A stretch of DNA of 64,000 nucleotides, taken from assembly GCF_000308575.1 (NCBI RefSeq), contig NZ_BAFZ01000054.1, positions 1-64,000 of the forward strand, given 5' to 3'. The notes under the pieces are model-generated. The model worked only from the letters and a program-made list of their open reading frames with translations, was not told the DNA's origin and searched no databases. This stretch comes from Nocardia exalbida NBRC 100660 (GTDB taxonomy: Bacteria; Actinomycetota; Actinomycetes; Mycobacteriales; Mycobacteriaceae). Positions 56,443 through 63,266 of the stretch are shown piece by piece. Position numbers and translations under genes: made by a program. Numbering within the stretch: the stretch's first letter is position 1; each line of letters starts with the position of its first letter.

Positions 56443-57044
56443 CGTTTTTCCCCACATAGTCGTGTCGGCCACGAGTGCCGACGAATCCCCAAGATGCCGG
56501 TTCTCGGCCCCACCCATTCTGGCCGTAGGGCTTTCGTGAAGCAATCGTTCTGCGAATTTCACGAAAAATCGGTGACATGCCCGCACCCGGGGCGCTACTG
56601 AATTACGCACGGGCATCGCTTGTTTCGCTGTCCGATTCAGCCGAATTGCAGAATGTGTGCTGATTCGTCTGGCGTCGAGCAATATTCGCGCAGCGGACGC
56701 AGATATCTCCGGAAAATTCAGACGTGACAACCGGTTCGGTACGCGTTCGTCGGTCGAGCGCTGCCGGGGTGCTGGGTTCACCGCCGCCCGGTTCGAGATC
56801 GGAGGGGTGAACTTCGCCGCTCGGGCGGTCGCTGGGCGCGACGCCCTGATTCGAGGCCGCTGCGGGGTTGCGGCACTCGATCCGGAGATCGCGTCGGTAC
56901 GTGTGGCCACCGGGCTCGGGGATCGATTTCGCCAGGTGCCAAATGATTCCGGGGCCGCGCTCATGCGGAGCCCGGCCGCGAAGAAGGCAGCAGGGTCGGC
57001 GGCGCGGAGCCGGAATCATCTGGCGTACTGCGGGAGCGCTCCGC
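56443..57044. other. Intergenic region without a supported gene
   Basis: About 600 bp lie between the glycine-zipper gene and the Gly/Trp-rich gene. Several overlapping frames in both directions are Arg/Ser/Pro-rich and match nothing. The stretch 56540-56750 is less GC-rich than its surroundings. It should hold the promoter of the glycine-zipper gene on the minus strand. A small RNA cannot be excluded. Confidence 0.4.
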
Positions 57045-57377
57045 TCAGAACGCACTACCGGTGCCGGGGAGCATCCAGGCGATGCCGGGCCAGATGCCGA
57101 ACGGGCTGCCGTAGAAGCCGAACGGGTTGCCCCCGTAGCCGTAACCGCCCCAGCCACCCCAGCCGCCGTAACCGCCCCACCCGCCGTGGTGGCCCCAGCC
57201 GCCGTGGCGGTGCCAGCCGCCGTGGACCTCCTGCGCCTGGCTCACCTGCGCGACGGCCGGCTGCTGCGCCATCGCGGGCGCGGCGACCGCGGCGACGGGG
57301 GTCAGTGCGAGCGCGGCGACCATCGCCACGCGGACAACCGCTCGCCGGGCGCGTCCGGTCTCGACGTCGTGAATCAT
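57045..57377 (-). CDS. Small secreted Gly/Trp/His-rich protein
   Basis: The 110-residue protein has a signal peptide (cleavage after 'APAMA', about Ala37) and a mature part of about 73 residues. Residues 52-83 consist of short repeats of GGW with His, Tyr and Gly ('HGGWGHHGGWGGYGGWGG'), and the C-terminus is aromatic. No Cys are present. Such Gly/aromatic repeats suggest a wall-associated or self-assembling peptide, but the function is unknown. GAGGGAG lies five bases before the ATG. A promoter with a 20-bp palindrome lies about 80 bp upstream. Confidence 0.75.
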   Translation of the reverse strand: MIHDVETGRARRAVVRVAMVAALALTPVAAVAAPAMAQQPAVAQVSQAQEVHGGWHRHGGWGHHGGWGGYGGWGGWGGYGYGGNPFGFYGSPFGIWPGIAWMLPGTGSAF

Positions 57378-57456
57378 CGGTACTCCCTCACTTCGGTACG
57401 TCTTCGTCCGGTCGGTGACCGATTCGGAGGTCATCGACCCAATCTAACCAATGCGT

Positions 57457-57485
57457 ATCGTACCGTTGAATAACGGTACATTCAA
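57457..57485 (-). promoter_or_regulatory. Promoter with 20-bp palindromic operator
   Basis: On the minus strand, -35 TTGAAT (57485-57480), a 17-bp spacer and -10 TACGAT (57462-57457) precede the Gly/Trp-rich gene by about 80 bp. The spacer plus first three bases of the -10 is the perfect palindrome GTACCGTT-GAAT-AACGGTAC (57460-57479), typical of TetR-family sites. No regulator gene is adjacent. The divergent DinB-like gene (57596) could also be affected. Confidence 0.7.
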
Positions 57486-57595
57486 TGTGGTTCGATCGTG
57501 CGAGAATTTCCTCCCCGCGGAGCGTCGCCGGTCGTGACGGGTGGTCGCGCTGGGTACCGTCGGTGGCAGCGGACCACCCGAGAAGGAGTCGATAG

Positions 57596-58108
57596 ATGGC
57601 TACCAGTGCCGATGTGCTCACCGACGCCTACGAGCGGATCAAGGAGGTGGTGCACGAAGCGGTGGACGGGCTGGCGGACGACCACCTCGTCCACCGGATC
57701 GATCCGGGCGCCAACTCGATCGCGTGGCTGATCTGGCATCTGACCCGCGTGCAAGACGACCACCTCGCGGAAGTGGCAGGCACCGAGCAGGTCTGGACCG
57801 CGCAGGGCTGGTACGACCGCTTCGACCTGCCCATCGACGCGGCAGCGACCGGCTACGGTGACCGCCCCGCCGACGTGGCCGTCATCCGGGCGTCGGCCGA
57901 ATCGCTCGCGGGCTACTACGACGCGGTGCACGAACAGACGCTGCGTTTCGTCCGGAAATTGACCGACAGCGATCTGGACCGTGTCGTCGACGTCCGGTGG
58001 GAGCCGCCGGTGACGCTGGGTGTGCGGCTGGTCAGCGTGATCTCCGATGATCTCCAGCATGCGGGCCAGGCGGCGTTTCTGCGCGGCGTGCTGGAACGGA
58101 CGGAGTAA
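57596..58108 (+). CDS. DinB/DUF664-like (mycothiol-transferase-type) protein
   Basis: The 170-residue four-helix-bundle protein has a DinB-like metal site: His48 in 'WLIWHLTRVQDDHL' and His155 in 'DDLQHAGQAAFLRG'. DUF664 members in actinobacteria are predicted mycothiol-dependent transferases that use Zn. The substrate is unknown. AAGGAG is well placed before the ATG. The gene stands alone and is divergent from the Gly/Trp-rich secreted-protein gene. Confidence 0.8.
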   Translation: MATSADVLTDAYERIKEVVHEAVDGLADDHLVHRIDPGANSIAWLIWHLTRVQDDHLAEVAGTEQVWTAQGWYDRFDLPIDAAATGYGDRPADVAVIRASAESLAGYYDAVHEQTLRFVRKLTDSDLDRVVDVRWEPPVTLGVRLVSVISDDLQHAGQAAFLRGVLERTE

Positions 58109-58177
58109 CCGGCACCGGGAAGTCCGCGACCCGTGCGCGGCCCTCGTCGTGCCGTAGGTTGATGCCGCGCAAGCCGA

Positions 58178-59698
58178 ATGTTCACAGAGAGTGCCGTCGT
58201 GGTCGTGAAGAGTGTTCTGGTCGGTGTCGCCGTGCTCGTTCTCGTGGGCGTCGTCGTGCTCACGGTCGTCGGCGCCCACTGGTATATCTGGCGGCGGCTC
58301 GTGCGGGACACGACCGCGGCGCGGTCCCGCGCGCGGCGCGTCGGCACCGCCATCGTGCTGACCGGGCCATTGCTGCTGTTGGGCGCGACAGTGGCGGAGC
58401 TGGCGTCCGCCCCCTTCGCGGTGGTCCGGATCATCGCTTGGCCCGGCTATCTGTGGGGCGCGTTGTTCATGTACCTGCTGCTGGCGCTGGCGGTCGGCGA
58501 GCCGATCCGGATCCTCGCGCTACGCCGGTTCGATCGGGGCCGGGCGGTACCGAACCGGGAATCTGTTGCGGAGATCGATTCCGTCCCGGAGTCTTCCGGG
58601 GGGAGCGGTTCCGAAGAGGCATCTGCCGGGGGAAGCGGTTCGGCGTCGGAGTCTTCCGTGGGGAGCGGTTCCGGACGGGCGTCTGTTGTGGGGAGCGGTT
58701 TCGCGTCGGAGTCTGTTGTGGGGAGCGGTTCCGGACGGGCGTCTGCCGCGGGAAGCGATTCCGCGTCGAAGTCTCCTGCGGAACACGGCTCTGCGCGGGA
58801 GTCACCGACGGGAGCCGGTTCCGCGCCGGAGGCACTGCCGGCCACGGCCCCTCCCGCCGAGTCCCCGAAGCGCCTACCGCGCCGCGTCTTCGTCTCGCGG
58901 GTGGTGAGCGGCGCCGCCGTCGCCGCCGCGGCGGCCACCGTCGGAATCGGCGCCTACGGCGTCCTGGACGGACCGAGCGTCAAGCGCGTCGCCGTGCCGC
59001 TGGCGAAGTTGCCGCGCCGGGCCGACGGGTTCCGCATCGCGGTGGTCAGCGACGTGCATCTCGGTCCGATCCTGGGGCGCGGCTTCGCGCAGCGAGTGGT
59101 GCGCAGTGTCAACGACACCCAGCCCGACCTCATCGCGGTCGTCGGCGACCTGGTGGACGGCAGCGTCGAGCACCTGCGATCGGCCGTCGAGCCGCTGGCC
59201 GGGCTGCGTGCCCGCCACGGCGCGTTCTTCGTGACCGGCAACCACGAGTACTTCTCCGGCGCCGAGCAATGGGTGGAGCATGTTCAGGAACTCGGCATGC
59301 ATCTGCTCGCGAACGCCCGCACCGAGCTGCCCGGATTCGACATGGCCGGGGTGAACGACGTACAGGGCGAACGCATCGGGCAGGGACCGGATTTCGGCAA
59401 GGCGCTCGGGGACCGCGACCGGGCGCGCACCGCGGTGCTGCTGGCGCATCAGCCCGTGCTGATCGAGGACGCGGTGGCGCACGGCGTCGATCTGCAGCTG
59501 TCCGGCCATACCCACGGCGGCCAGCTCTGGCCCGGCAATTACCTTGCCGGGCTGGCGAATCCGACCGTCGCCGGGCTGGAGCGATACGGCGATACGCAGC
59601 TGTACGTGTCCCGGGGAGCCGGGGCGTGGGGCCCGCCGGTGCGGGTGGGCGCGCCCTCGGACATCACCGTCGTGAAACTCGTATCGCTCCAGGCTTGA
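58178..59698 (+). CDS. Membrane metallophosphoesterase with a 10-residue repeat linker
   Basis: The 506-residue protein has three TM segments (about 12-31, 58-76 and 87-107), a linker of eight 10-residue repeats (139-218, type S-x-x-G-S-G-S), a further hydrophobic segment with an RR motif ('RRVFVSRVVSGAAVAAAAATVG', about 235-258) and a calcineurin-type phosphoesterase domain: Asp292/His294, Asp324, Asn355-His356, His424, His444/His446. The catalytic domain is like YkuE and probably faces the outside. The start is unsure; a GTG at 58199 is possible. The substrate is unknown. Confidence 0.82.
   Translation: MFTESAVVVVKSVLVGVAVLVLVGVVVLTVVGAHWYIWRRLVRDTTAARSRARRVGTAIVLTGPLLLLGATVAELASAPFAVVRIIAWPGYLWGALFMYLLLALAVGEPIRILALRRFDRGRAVPNRESVAEIDSVPESSGGSGSEEASAGGSGSASESSVGSGSGRASVVGSGFASESVVGSGSGRASAAGSDSASKSPAEHGSARESPTGAGSAPEALPATAPPAESPKRLPRRVFVSRVVSGAAVAAAAATVGIGAYGVLDGPSVKRVAVPLAKLPRRADGFRIAVVSDVHLGPILGRGFAQRVVRSVNDTQPDLIAVVGDLVDGSVEHLRSAVEPLAGLRARHGAFFVTGNHEYFSGAEQWVEHVQELGMHLLANARTELPGFDMAGVNDVQGERIGQGPDFGKALGDRDRARTAVLLAHQPVLIEDAVAHGVDLQLSGHTHGGQLWPGNYLAGLANPTVAGLERYGDTQLYVSRGAGAWGPPVRVGAPSDITVVKLVSLQA
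58592..58831 (+). repeat. Eight tandem 30-bp repeats within the phosphoesterase gene
   Basis: The segment encodes eight 10-residue units, for example SSVGSGSGRA, SVVGSGFASE and SVVGSGSGRA, so alternating unit types also form a 60-bp period. The central units are nearly identical at DNA level, and the outer ones diverge, as expected for a copy-number variable repeat. All units preserve the frame. Confidence 0.75.
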
Positions 59699-59713
59699 CC
59701 GCGACTCTCGCCG

Positions 59714-61171
59714 TCAGCCGAACAGGCCGCCCAGCACACCGCCGCTCTGGCCGGCCTCCTGTCCGCCGCCGGTGCCTCCGACGAAGCCGCCCGGCGGCAG
59801 CTCCGACGGCTGCACGATGACGAAACCGTGTCCGGAGAACGACAGCGTCATCCCCTCGCCGGTGCTGCGGCCCATCAGCCTGCCCAATCCGAACGAATCG
59901 TTGCGTTTGATGCCCGTCTGCAGGCTCGACGACCAGGCCACCGCCGCCTGCGGGTCGGCGTAGGTCGGCTGGTCGACGTTGAGTACCACCGGCGTGCCGT
60001 GGGTGGTGATGGCGATGCGGCCGCGGCCGGTGAAGACGCAGTTGAACAACCCGGCGTTGCTGGCGAATCCGGCGGCGCCCTGCACCATCCGGATGTCGTA
60101 GCGCAGAGTCGAATCGAAGGCCAGCACGTTGGCGCCGTTGATGGTGAGCCCGTCGGTGCCGTCGAGGTCGATGGTGTGCACGTCGGCGGCGCCGTTGGCG
60201 ACGAACAGGTCGCCGCGCCCGGACACCTTCATCAGCGGAACGCCCTCGCCGGTCAGCCGCTGCTGGATCGCCCGGCCGATCCCGCCCGCACCGAGCGCCT
60301 GGAATTGCAGATCGCCCTGGTAGGCGACCATCGATCCGGCGCGAGCCATGACCTCGCCGTTGACGGCCACCTTGATCATCTTGCCGCCCTGCTTCTGGAT
60401 GCCCGCGCCGGTGACTTCGGCGTGGCTGGGGGCGAACAGTTCGCTCTGCATCGGCAGCGCTCCTTGCTGAGGTGAGTGCATCGGTGGTGGCGGCACCGCG
60501 GCGGACGGCGCGGAATAGGCCGGTGGCGGTGGGTAGGAAGGCGGTGGCGCGGGCTGGTACGCCGATGGCGGTGGTTGATTCGCCGGTGGCGGGGGAGGTC
60601 GATAGGCGGGCGGGGGAGCGGGCGCCGGGGCCTGCGGCGACGGTGGGGGAGCCGCAGCGGGCGCGGGGGCCGGTTCGTCGTCGATGCTCACGCCGAAGGC
60701 CGTCGCGATTCCGGCCAGTCCGTTGTCGTAACCCTGCCCGACCGCGCGCACTTTCCACGCGCCGCCGCGACGGTAGATCTCCACGCACACCACGGCGGTC
60801 TCGGTGCTCAGCCCGGTCATCGGGAAGGCGAGCGTGCCAGACGGGGACGCGATGGTCGCGCGCAGCGACCCCGCGGACGCGAAGGTGGGCGGGCCGTTGC
60901 CGTCCAGGCTCGCGGTGACGACGACGCGATCCACGTCGCCGGGCAGCGCGCTGGTCTGGATGTCCACCACGTCGCCCGCACCCCGGCCGTGCCGGTAGGT
61001 GACGCCGGGGGCGACCGGTTGATTGAAGAACACGAAATCGGCGTCGGAGCGCACCCGCCCCGCCGAGTTCAGCAACAGTGCCGAGACGTCGACGGGAGCC
61101 GAGCAGGTCACGGTCACCGTCAGCCGGTCGCCGGGCGCGGGGCGGTTCTCACCGCGGGCGAGGTCGGTCAC
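59714..61171 (-). CDS. TerD-AIM24 fusion protein
   Basis: The 485-residue protein joins a TerD domain (about 1-165: 'RSDADFVFFNQP', 'EIYRRGGAWKVRAVGQGYDNGLAGIATAFGV'), a Pro/Ala/Tyr-rich linker (about 166-240) and an AIM24 domain (about 250-465: 'GGKMIKVAVNGEVMARAGSMVAYQGDL', 'SGHGFVIVQPSE'), with a Gly-rich tail. TerD binds Ca2+ and is linked to tellurite/chemical-stress membrane complexes. AIM24 is a mitochondrial biogenesis-type fold. The start is a GTG at 61171, after a 17-codon upstream frame that ends in a GTGA overlap; a longer in-frame extension cannot be excluded. Confidence 0.82.
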   Translation of the reverse strand: MTDLARGENRPAPGDRLTVTVTCSAPVDVSALLLNSAGRVRSDADFVFFNQPVAPGVTYRHGRGAGDVVDIQTSALPGDVDRVVVTASLDGNGPPTFASAGSLRATIASPSGTLAFPMTGLSTETAVVCVEIYRRGGAWKVRAVGQGYDNGLAGIATAFGVSIDDEPAPAPAAAPPPSPQAPAPAPPPAYRPPPPPANQPPPSAYQPAPPPSYPPPPAYSAPSAAVPPPPMHSPQQGALPMQSELFAPSHAEVTGAGIQKQGGKMIKVAVNGEVMARAGSMVAYQGDLQFQALGAGGIGRAIQQRLTGEGVPLMKVSGRGDLFVANGAADVHTIDLDGTDGLTINGANVLAFDSTLRYDIRMVQGAAGFASNAGLFNCVFTGRGRIAITTHGTPVVLNVDQPTYADPQAAVAWSSSLQTGIKRNDSFGLGRLMGRSTGEGMTLSFSGHGFVIVQPSELPPGGFVGGTGGGQEAGQSGGVLGGLFG

Positions 61172-61539
61172 GGCAGGCCGTCCGATCCGCGGCGGCGCCG
61201 TCGGGTTGACATGCGATTCACGGGCTCCAGTGTGTCGTGCGGGCGGAAAGCGCGCCACAGAAACACCGGGTCGTGCGTCGATCAGGCGCTTCGAATCGGT
61301 GCGCGGGTCGGTCCATCGCCGCCATCGAGCACGTGGCGTTCGCCGATCGGAGGACCGATTCCGGCCGGAAGACACGAGCCGGGACCGGGGCCACTCCGGC
61401 GGCGGAACACCGATGGTTTGGCCCGCCTCGGCCGACGTGCACACGGTTGGGCAGTCACGCGCATCCGGCCTGCGGCGGCGAATCCCCGGAACGCGTGAGA
61501 GCCCGGCCGTGTCGACCGGGCTCTCGTCATGGATTCGGG
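61172..61539. other. Intergenic region with a terminator hairpin
   Basis: About 370 bp lie between the TerD-AIM24 gene and the gene ending at 61540. It holds the upstream region of TerD-AIM24, the 17-codon upstream frame at 61168-61221 and the hairpin at 61497-61525. No other gene is supported. Confidence 0.4.
61497..61525 (-). terminator. Hairpin terminator of the gene at 61540-61836
   Basis: GAGAGCCCGG (61497-61506) and CCGGGCTCTC (61516-61525) form a perfect 10-bp stem with a 9-base loop, 14 bp after the stop of the minus-strand gene. No T-run follows. Confidence 0.55.
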
Positions 61540-61836
61540 TCAGAGGACTTCGGCGTACATGGTGCCGTCGAGGATGCCGAATTCGACCTGCCCCGGGAAG
61601 AGGGGCAGGGCGCCGGTGGCGTGCTGGGCGTGGTTGAGCGCGATGGTCTCGGTGGCCCACCGGTGCAACGGCTCGGGTAGACGCAGGACCCGGTGGTCGG
61701 TGCAGCGAACGTACGGATAGGTGGTCTCGCCGGGCCGGGCGAGCGGGTTGTGGATGTCGAGGATGGCGATGTCCAGGACCAGGCCGGTGTGCTTGGCGGA
61801 GGCGACGGTCGGTGGCTGCAGTTCGATGTCGTCCAT
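61540..61836 (-). CDS. Unknown small protein
   Basis: The 98-residue protein has no recognised domain. Alternating hydrophobic strands ('GLVLDIAILDIHNPLARPG') and the end 'GQVEFGILDGTMYAEVL' suggest a small beta-rich fold. It carries no signal peptide. The ATG at 61836 is eight bases after a TACCGT -10 (61850 to 61845), so the mRNA is probably leaderless; an upstream in-frame extension to 61959 is not used. A hairpin follows the stop. Confidence 0.55.
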   Translation of the reverse strand: MDDIELQPPTVASAKHTGLVLDIAILDIHNPLARPGETTYPYVRCTDHRVLRLPEPLHRWATETIALNHAQHATGALPLFPGQVEFGILDGTMYAEVL

Positions 61837-62246
61837 GACCGAAGACGGTAGCTCGAAGGATGCCCGATGCGGGTGATTCCACGCGAATGTCCCTGCGATT
61901 TCACGGGAAGCGGCGGGACGGCGAGGTTCATCTAATGGGGTGAACCCCACCGCTACCACCAGCGATCGCGGCAGGCTTGGGCATACCGATGCCGCGCCGG
62001 ATGTCCCGGAGCCACCGGGACTGTGCCGAGCCTAAGCGACGCTGAACGTTCGCGGGGCGTTTCCGGGGAATCGGCGGGCGTTGCCGCCCGGTCCGGATCC
62101 GGTGGCGACCGGCCGGTAACCGCCGTCGGAATGTCCGATTCCCGGTGCTGCGGCTTACTATGCCTGCGGCGTCAAAGAAGCTGTGCGCGTTGAGTATCCG
62201 GCACGGCGGTGTGCTATTCGATTTTTCCTTCAGGAGGGTGGAAGAC
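61837..62246. other. Intergenic region between two divergent small genes
   Basis: About 410 bp without a supported gene. It includes an inverted repeat GGTTCA/TGAACC with a 10-bp spacer (61925-61946), which contains GGGGTGAACCCC, and a 7-bp-stem hairpin at 62003-62021. Both could be regulatory, but no family is recognised. I considered a c-di-AMP riboswitch and found no diagnostic core. Confidence 0.4.
61925..61946. promoter_or_regulatory. Inverted repeat, possible operator
   Basis: GGTTCA (61925-61930) and TGAACC (61941-61946) are perfect complements 10 bp apart. The right half also belongs to GGGGT-GA-ACCCC (61937-61948). It lies between the unknown gene at 61836 and the small membrane gene at 62247. 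Confidence 0.35.
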
Positions 62247-62441
62247 GTGCTCTATGTAGTCATCGCGGCCATTGTCGTCGCGTTGCTGGCCGTGTCGGCC
62301 GTGGCGATGGTGTGGGATCCGCGCCGTCGTACGGAGTCGGACGAGTACGACTACGAGTACGGCATGGACGAGGACGGTATCGCGCCGGGCGAATATGCCC
62401 GGTCGGGCAGCGTCGAATGGCCGCGCAAAGAGAGTGTCTGA
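62247..62441 (+). CDS. Small single-TM membrane protein
   Basis: The 64-residue protein has one N-terminal TM segment ('VVIAAIVVALLAVSAVAMVW', about 4-23), then a strongly acidic tail rich in Asp, Glu and Tyr. GTG 62247 has AGGAGG nine bases upstream; a longer frame from 62145 has no good ribosome site. Function is unknown. A 14-bp-stem terminator follows. Confidence 0.6.
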   Translation: MLYVVIAAIVVALLAVSAVAMVWDPRRRTESDEYDYEYGMDEDGIAPGEYARSGSVEWPRKESV

Positions 62442-62477
62442 CCGGCGGTCAGGGCCGCCCGGCAGGCGGTGACGTAG

Positions 62478-62509
62478 CTGATGCCCAGCCGAGTGCGGCT
62501 GGGCATCAG
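62478..62509 (+). terminator. Strong hairpin terminator
   Basis: CTGATGCCCAGCCG (62478-62491) and CGGCTGGGCATCAG (62496-62509) form a perfect 14-bp stem with loop AGTG, followed by TTGTTT. It lies 37 bp after the small membrane gene and 38 bp before the stop of the converging DUF6081-like gene. It ends the + strand gene and may serve the other too. Confidence 0.85.
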
Positions 62510-62546
62510 TTGTTTCAGCGAAATCCGCGTCGCTCGGCGACGCCGG

Positions 62547-63251
62547 TCACTCCACCGTGAAGTCGCGCCACGACGCGTGCAGACCCTGTCCGCGCAGCGA
62601 CGTGCTGTGTCCGTCTTCGATCGGATGCAAGGTGATGATGCCGAAACCGATCTGCACCGTCTCGGGCAGCTGCGGCGCGCGGGTGGTGTACACCGGGATG
62701 TCATCGACGTACCAGCCCGCGGTGCCCGCGGCCCGGTCGATCGTGACGCTGTAGCGGTGGAACTCTCCGGGTTTGATGTCGATCCCCGCCAGCGGCGCGT
62801 GCACCACGTGGGTGAACGCTTCTTCCGCGGGGACGACGCCCGGCACGAACAGCCGCTCGTGGATGGCGTAGGCGTGCTTGCTGGTCGCGATCAGGTCGAA
62901 GACCTGGGCGCTGCTCATATCGAGGACGTTGAACGCGGCGAAGCCGTCCCGGTAGTCCTCGCCGGTGGCGCCGATGTTCTCCGCCGCCATCTGCACGGTG
63001 AAAGTCCGTGCACCGCCGGTGAGATCGAACGTTTCGGTCGACACCAGCAGATGCTTCGGGTTGTCCAGGATCTGGACGTCGGCGTGGGATCGGGTGAAGG
63101 CGTCGATCCGGACCGATACGGCGCCCTCGCCGACCTCGGTACGGGCGGCCGGGTCGGCGTAGCGCCAGCTCTGGCCGGGCCCGAGCGGGACCTCCAGATG
63201 ACGCCACCGGTCCTCGCGGAGGTCCGGTCCGTTCAGGTCGTCGTAAGTCAT
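62547..63251 (-). CDS. DUF6081-like protein
   Basis: The 234-residue protein looks like a concanavalin-type beta sandwich: 'YDDLNGPDLREDRWRHLEVPLGPGQSWRYADPAARTEVGEGAVSVRID' at the start, 'HRYSVTIDRAAGTAGWYVDDIPVYTTRAP' in the middle, and 'IGFGIITLHPIEDG' near the end. This pattern is seen in DUF6081 family proteins of actinomycetes. No signal peptide is present. It lies 15 bp after the methyltransferase gene on the same strand and may be co-transcribed. Function is unknown. Confidence 0.6.
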   Translation of the reverse strand: MTYDDLNGPDLREDRWRHLEVPLGPGQSWRYADPAARTEVGEGAVSVRIDAFTRSHADVQILDNPKHLLVSTETFDLTGGARTFTVQMAAENIGATGEDYRDGFAAFNVLDMSSAQVFDLIATSKHAYAIHERLFVPGVVPAEEAFTHVVHAPLAGIDIKPGEFHRYSVTIDRAAGTAGWYVDDIPVYTTRAPQLPETVQIGFGIITLHPIEDGHSTSLRGQGLHASWRDFTVE

Positions 63252-63266
63252 TGCGGCAGTTACCTT

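Noticed and set aside
56603..57473. Overlapping frames of 184, 201 and 253 residues
   Set aside because: All are Arg/Ser/Pro-rich, lack start context and overlap the Gly/Trp-rich gene antisense; none matches a family.
58447..58938. Open frames on both strands through the repeat, and a possible CRISPR-like array
   Set aside because: The 30-bp units are contiguous without unique spacers and stay in frame with the phosphoesterase; the other open frames are a by-product of the repeat period.
61837..62246. c-di-AMP (ydaO-type) riboswitch
   Set aside because: Considered because of GGGGTGAACCCC and nearby hairpins, but the diagnostic conserved core was not found and the downstream gene is not a typical target.
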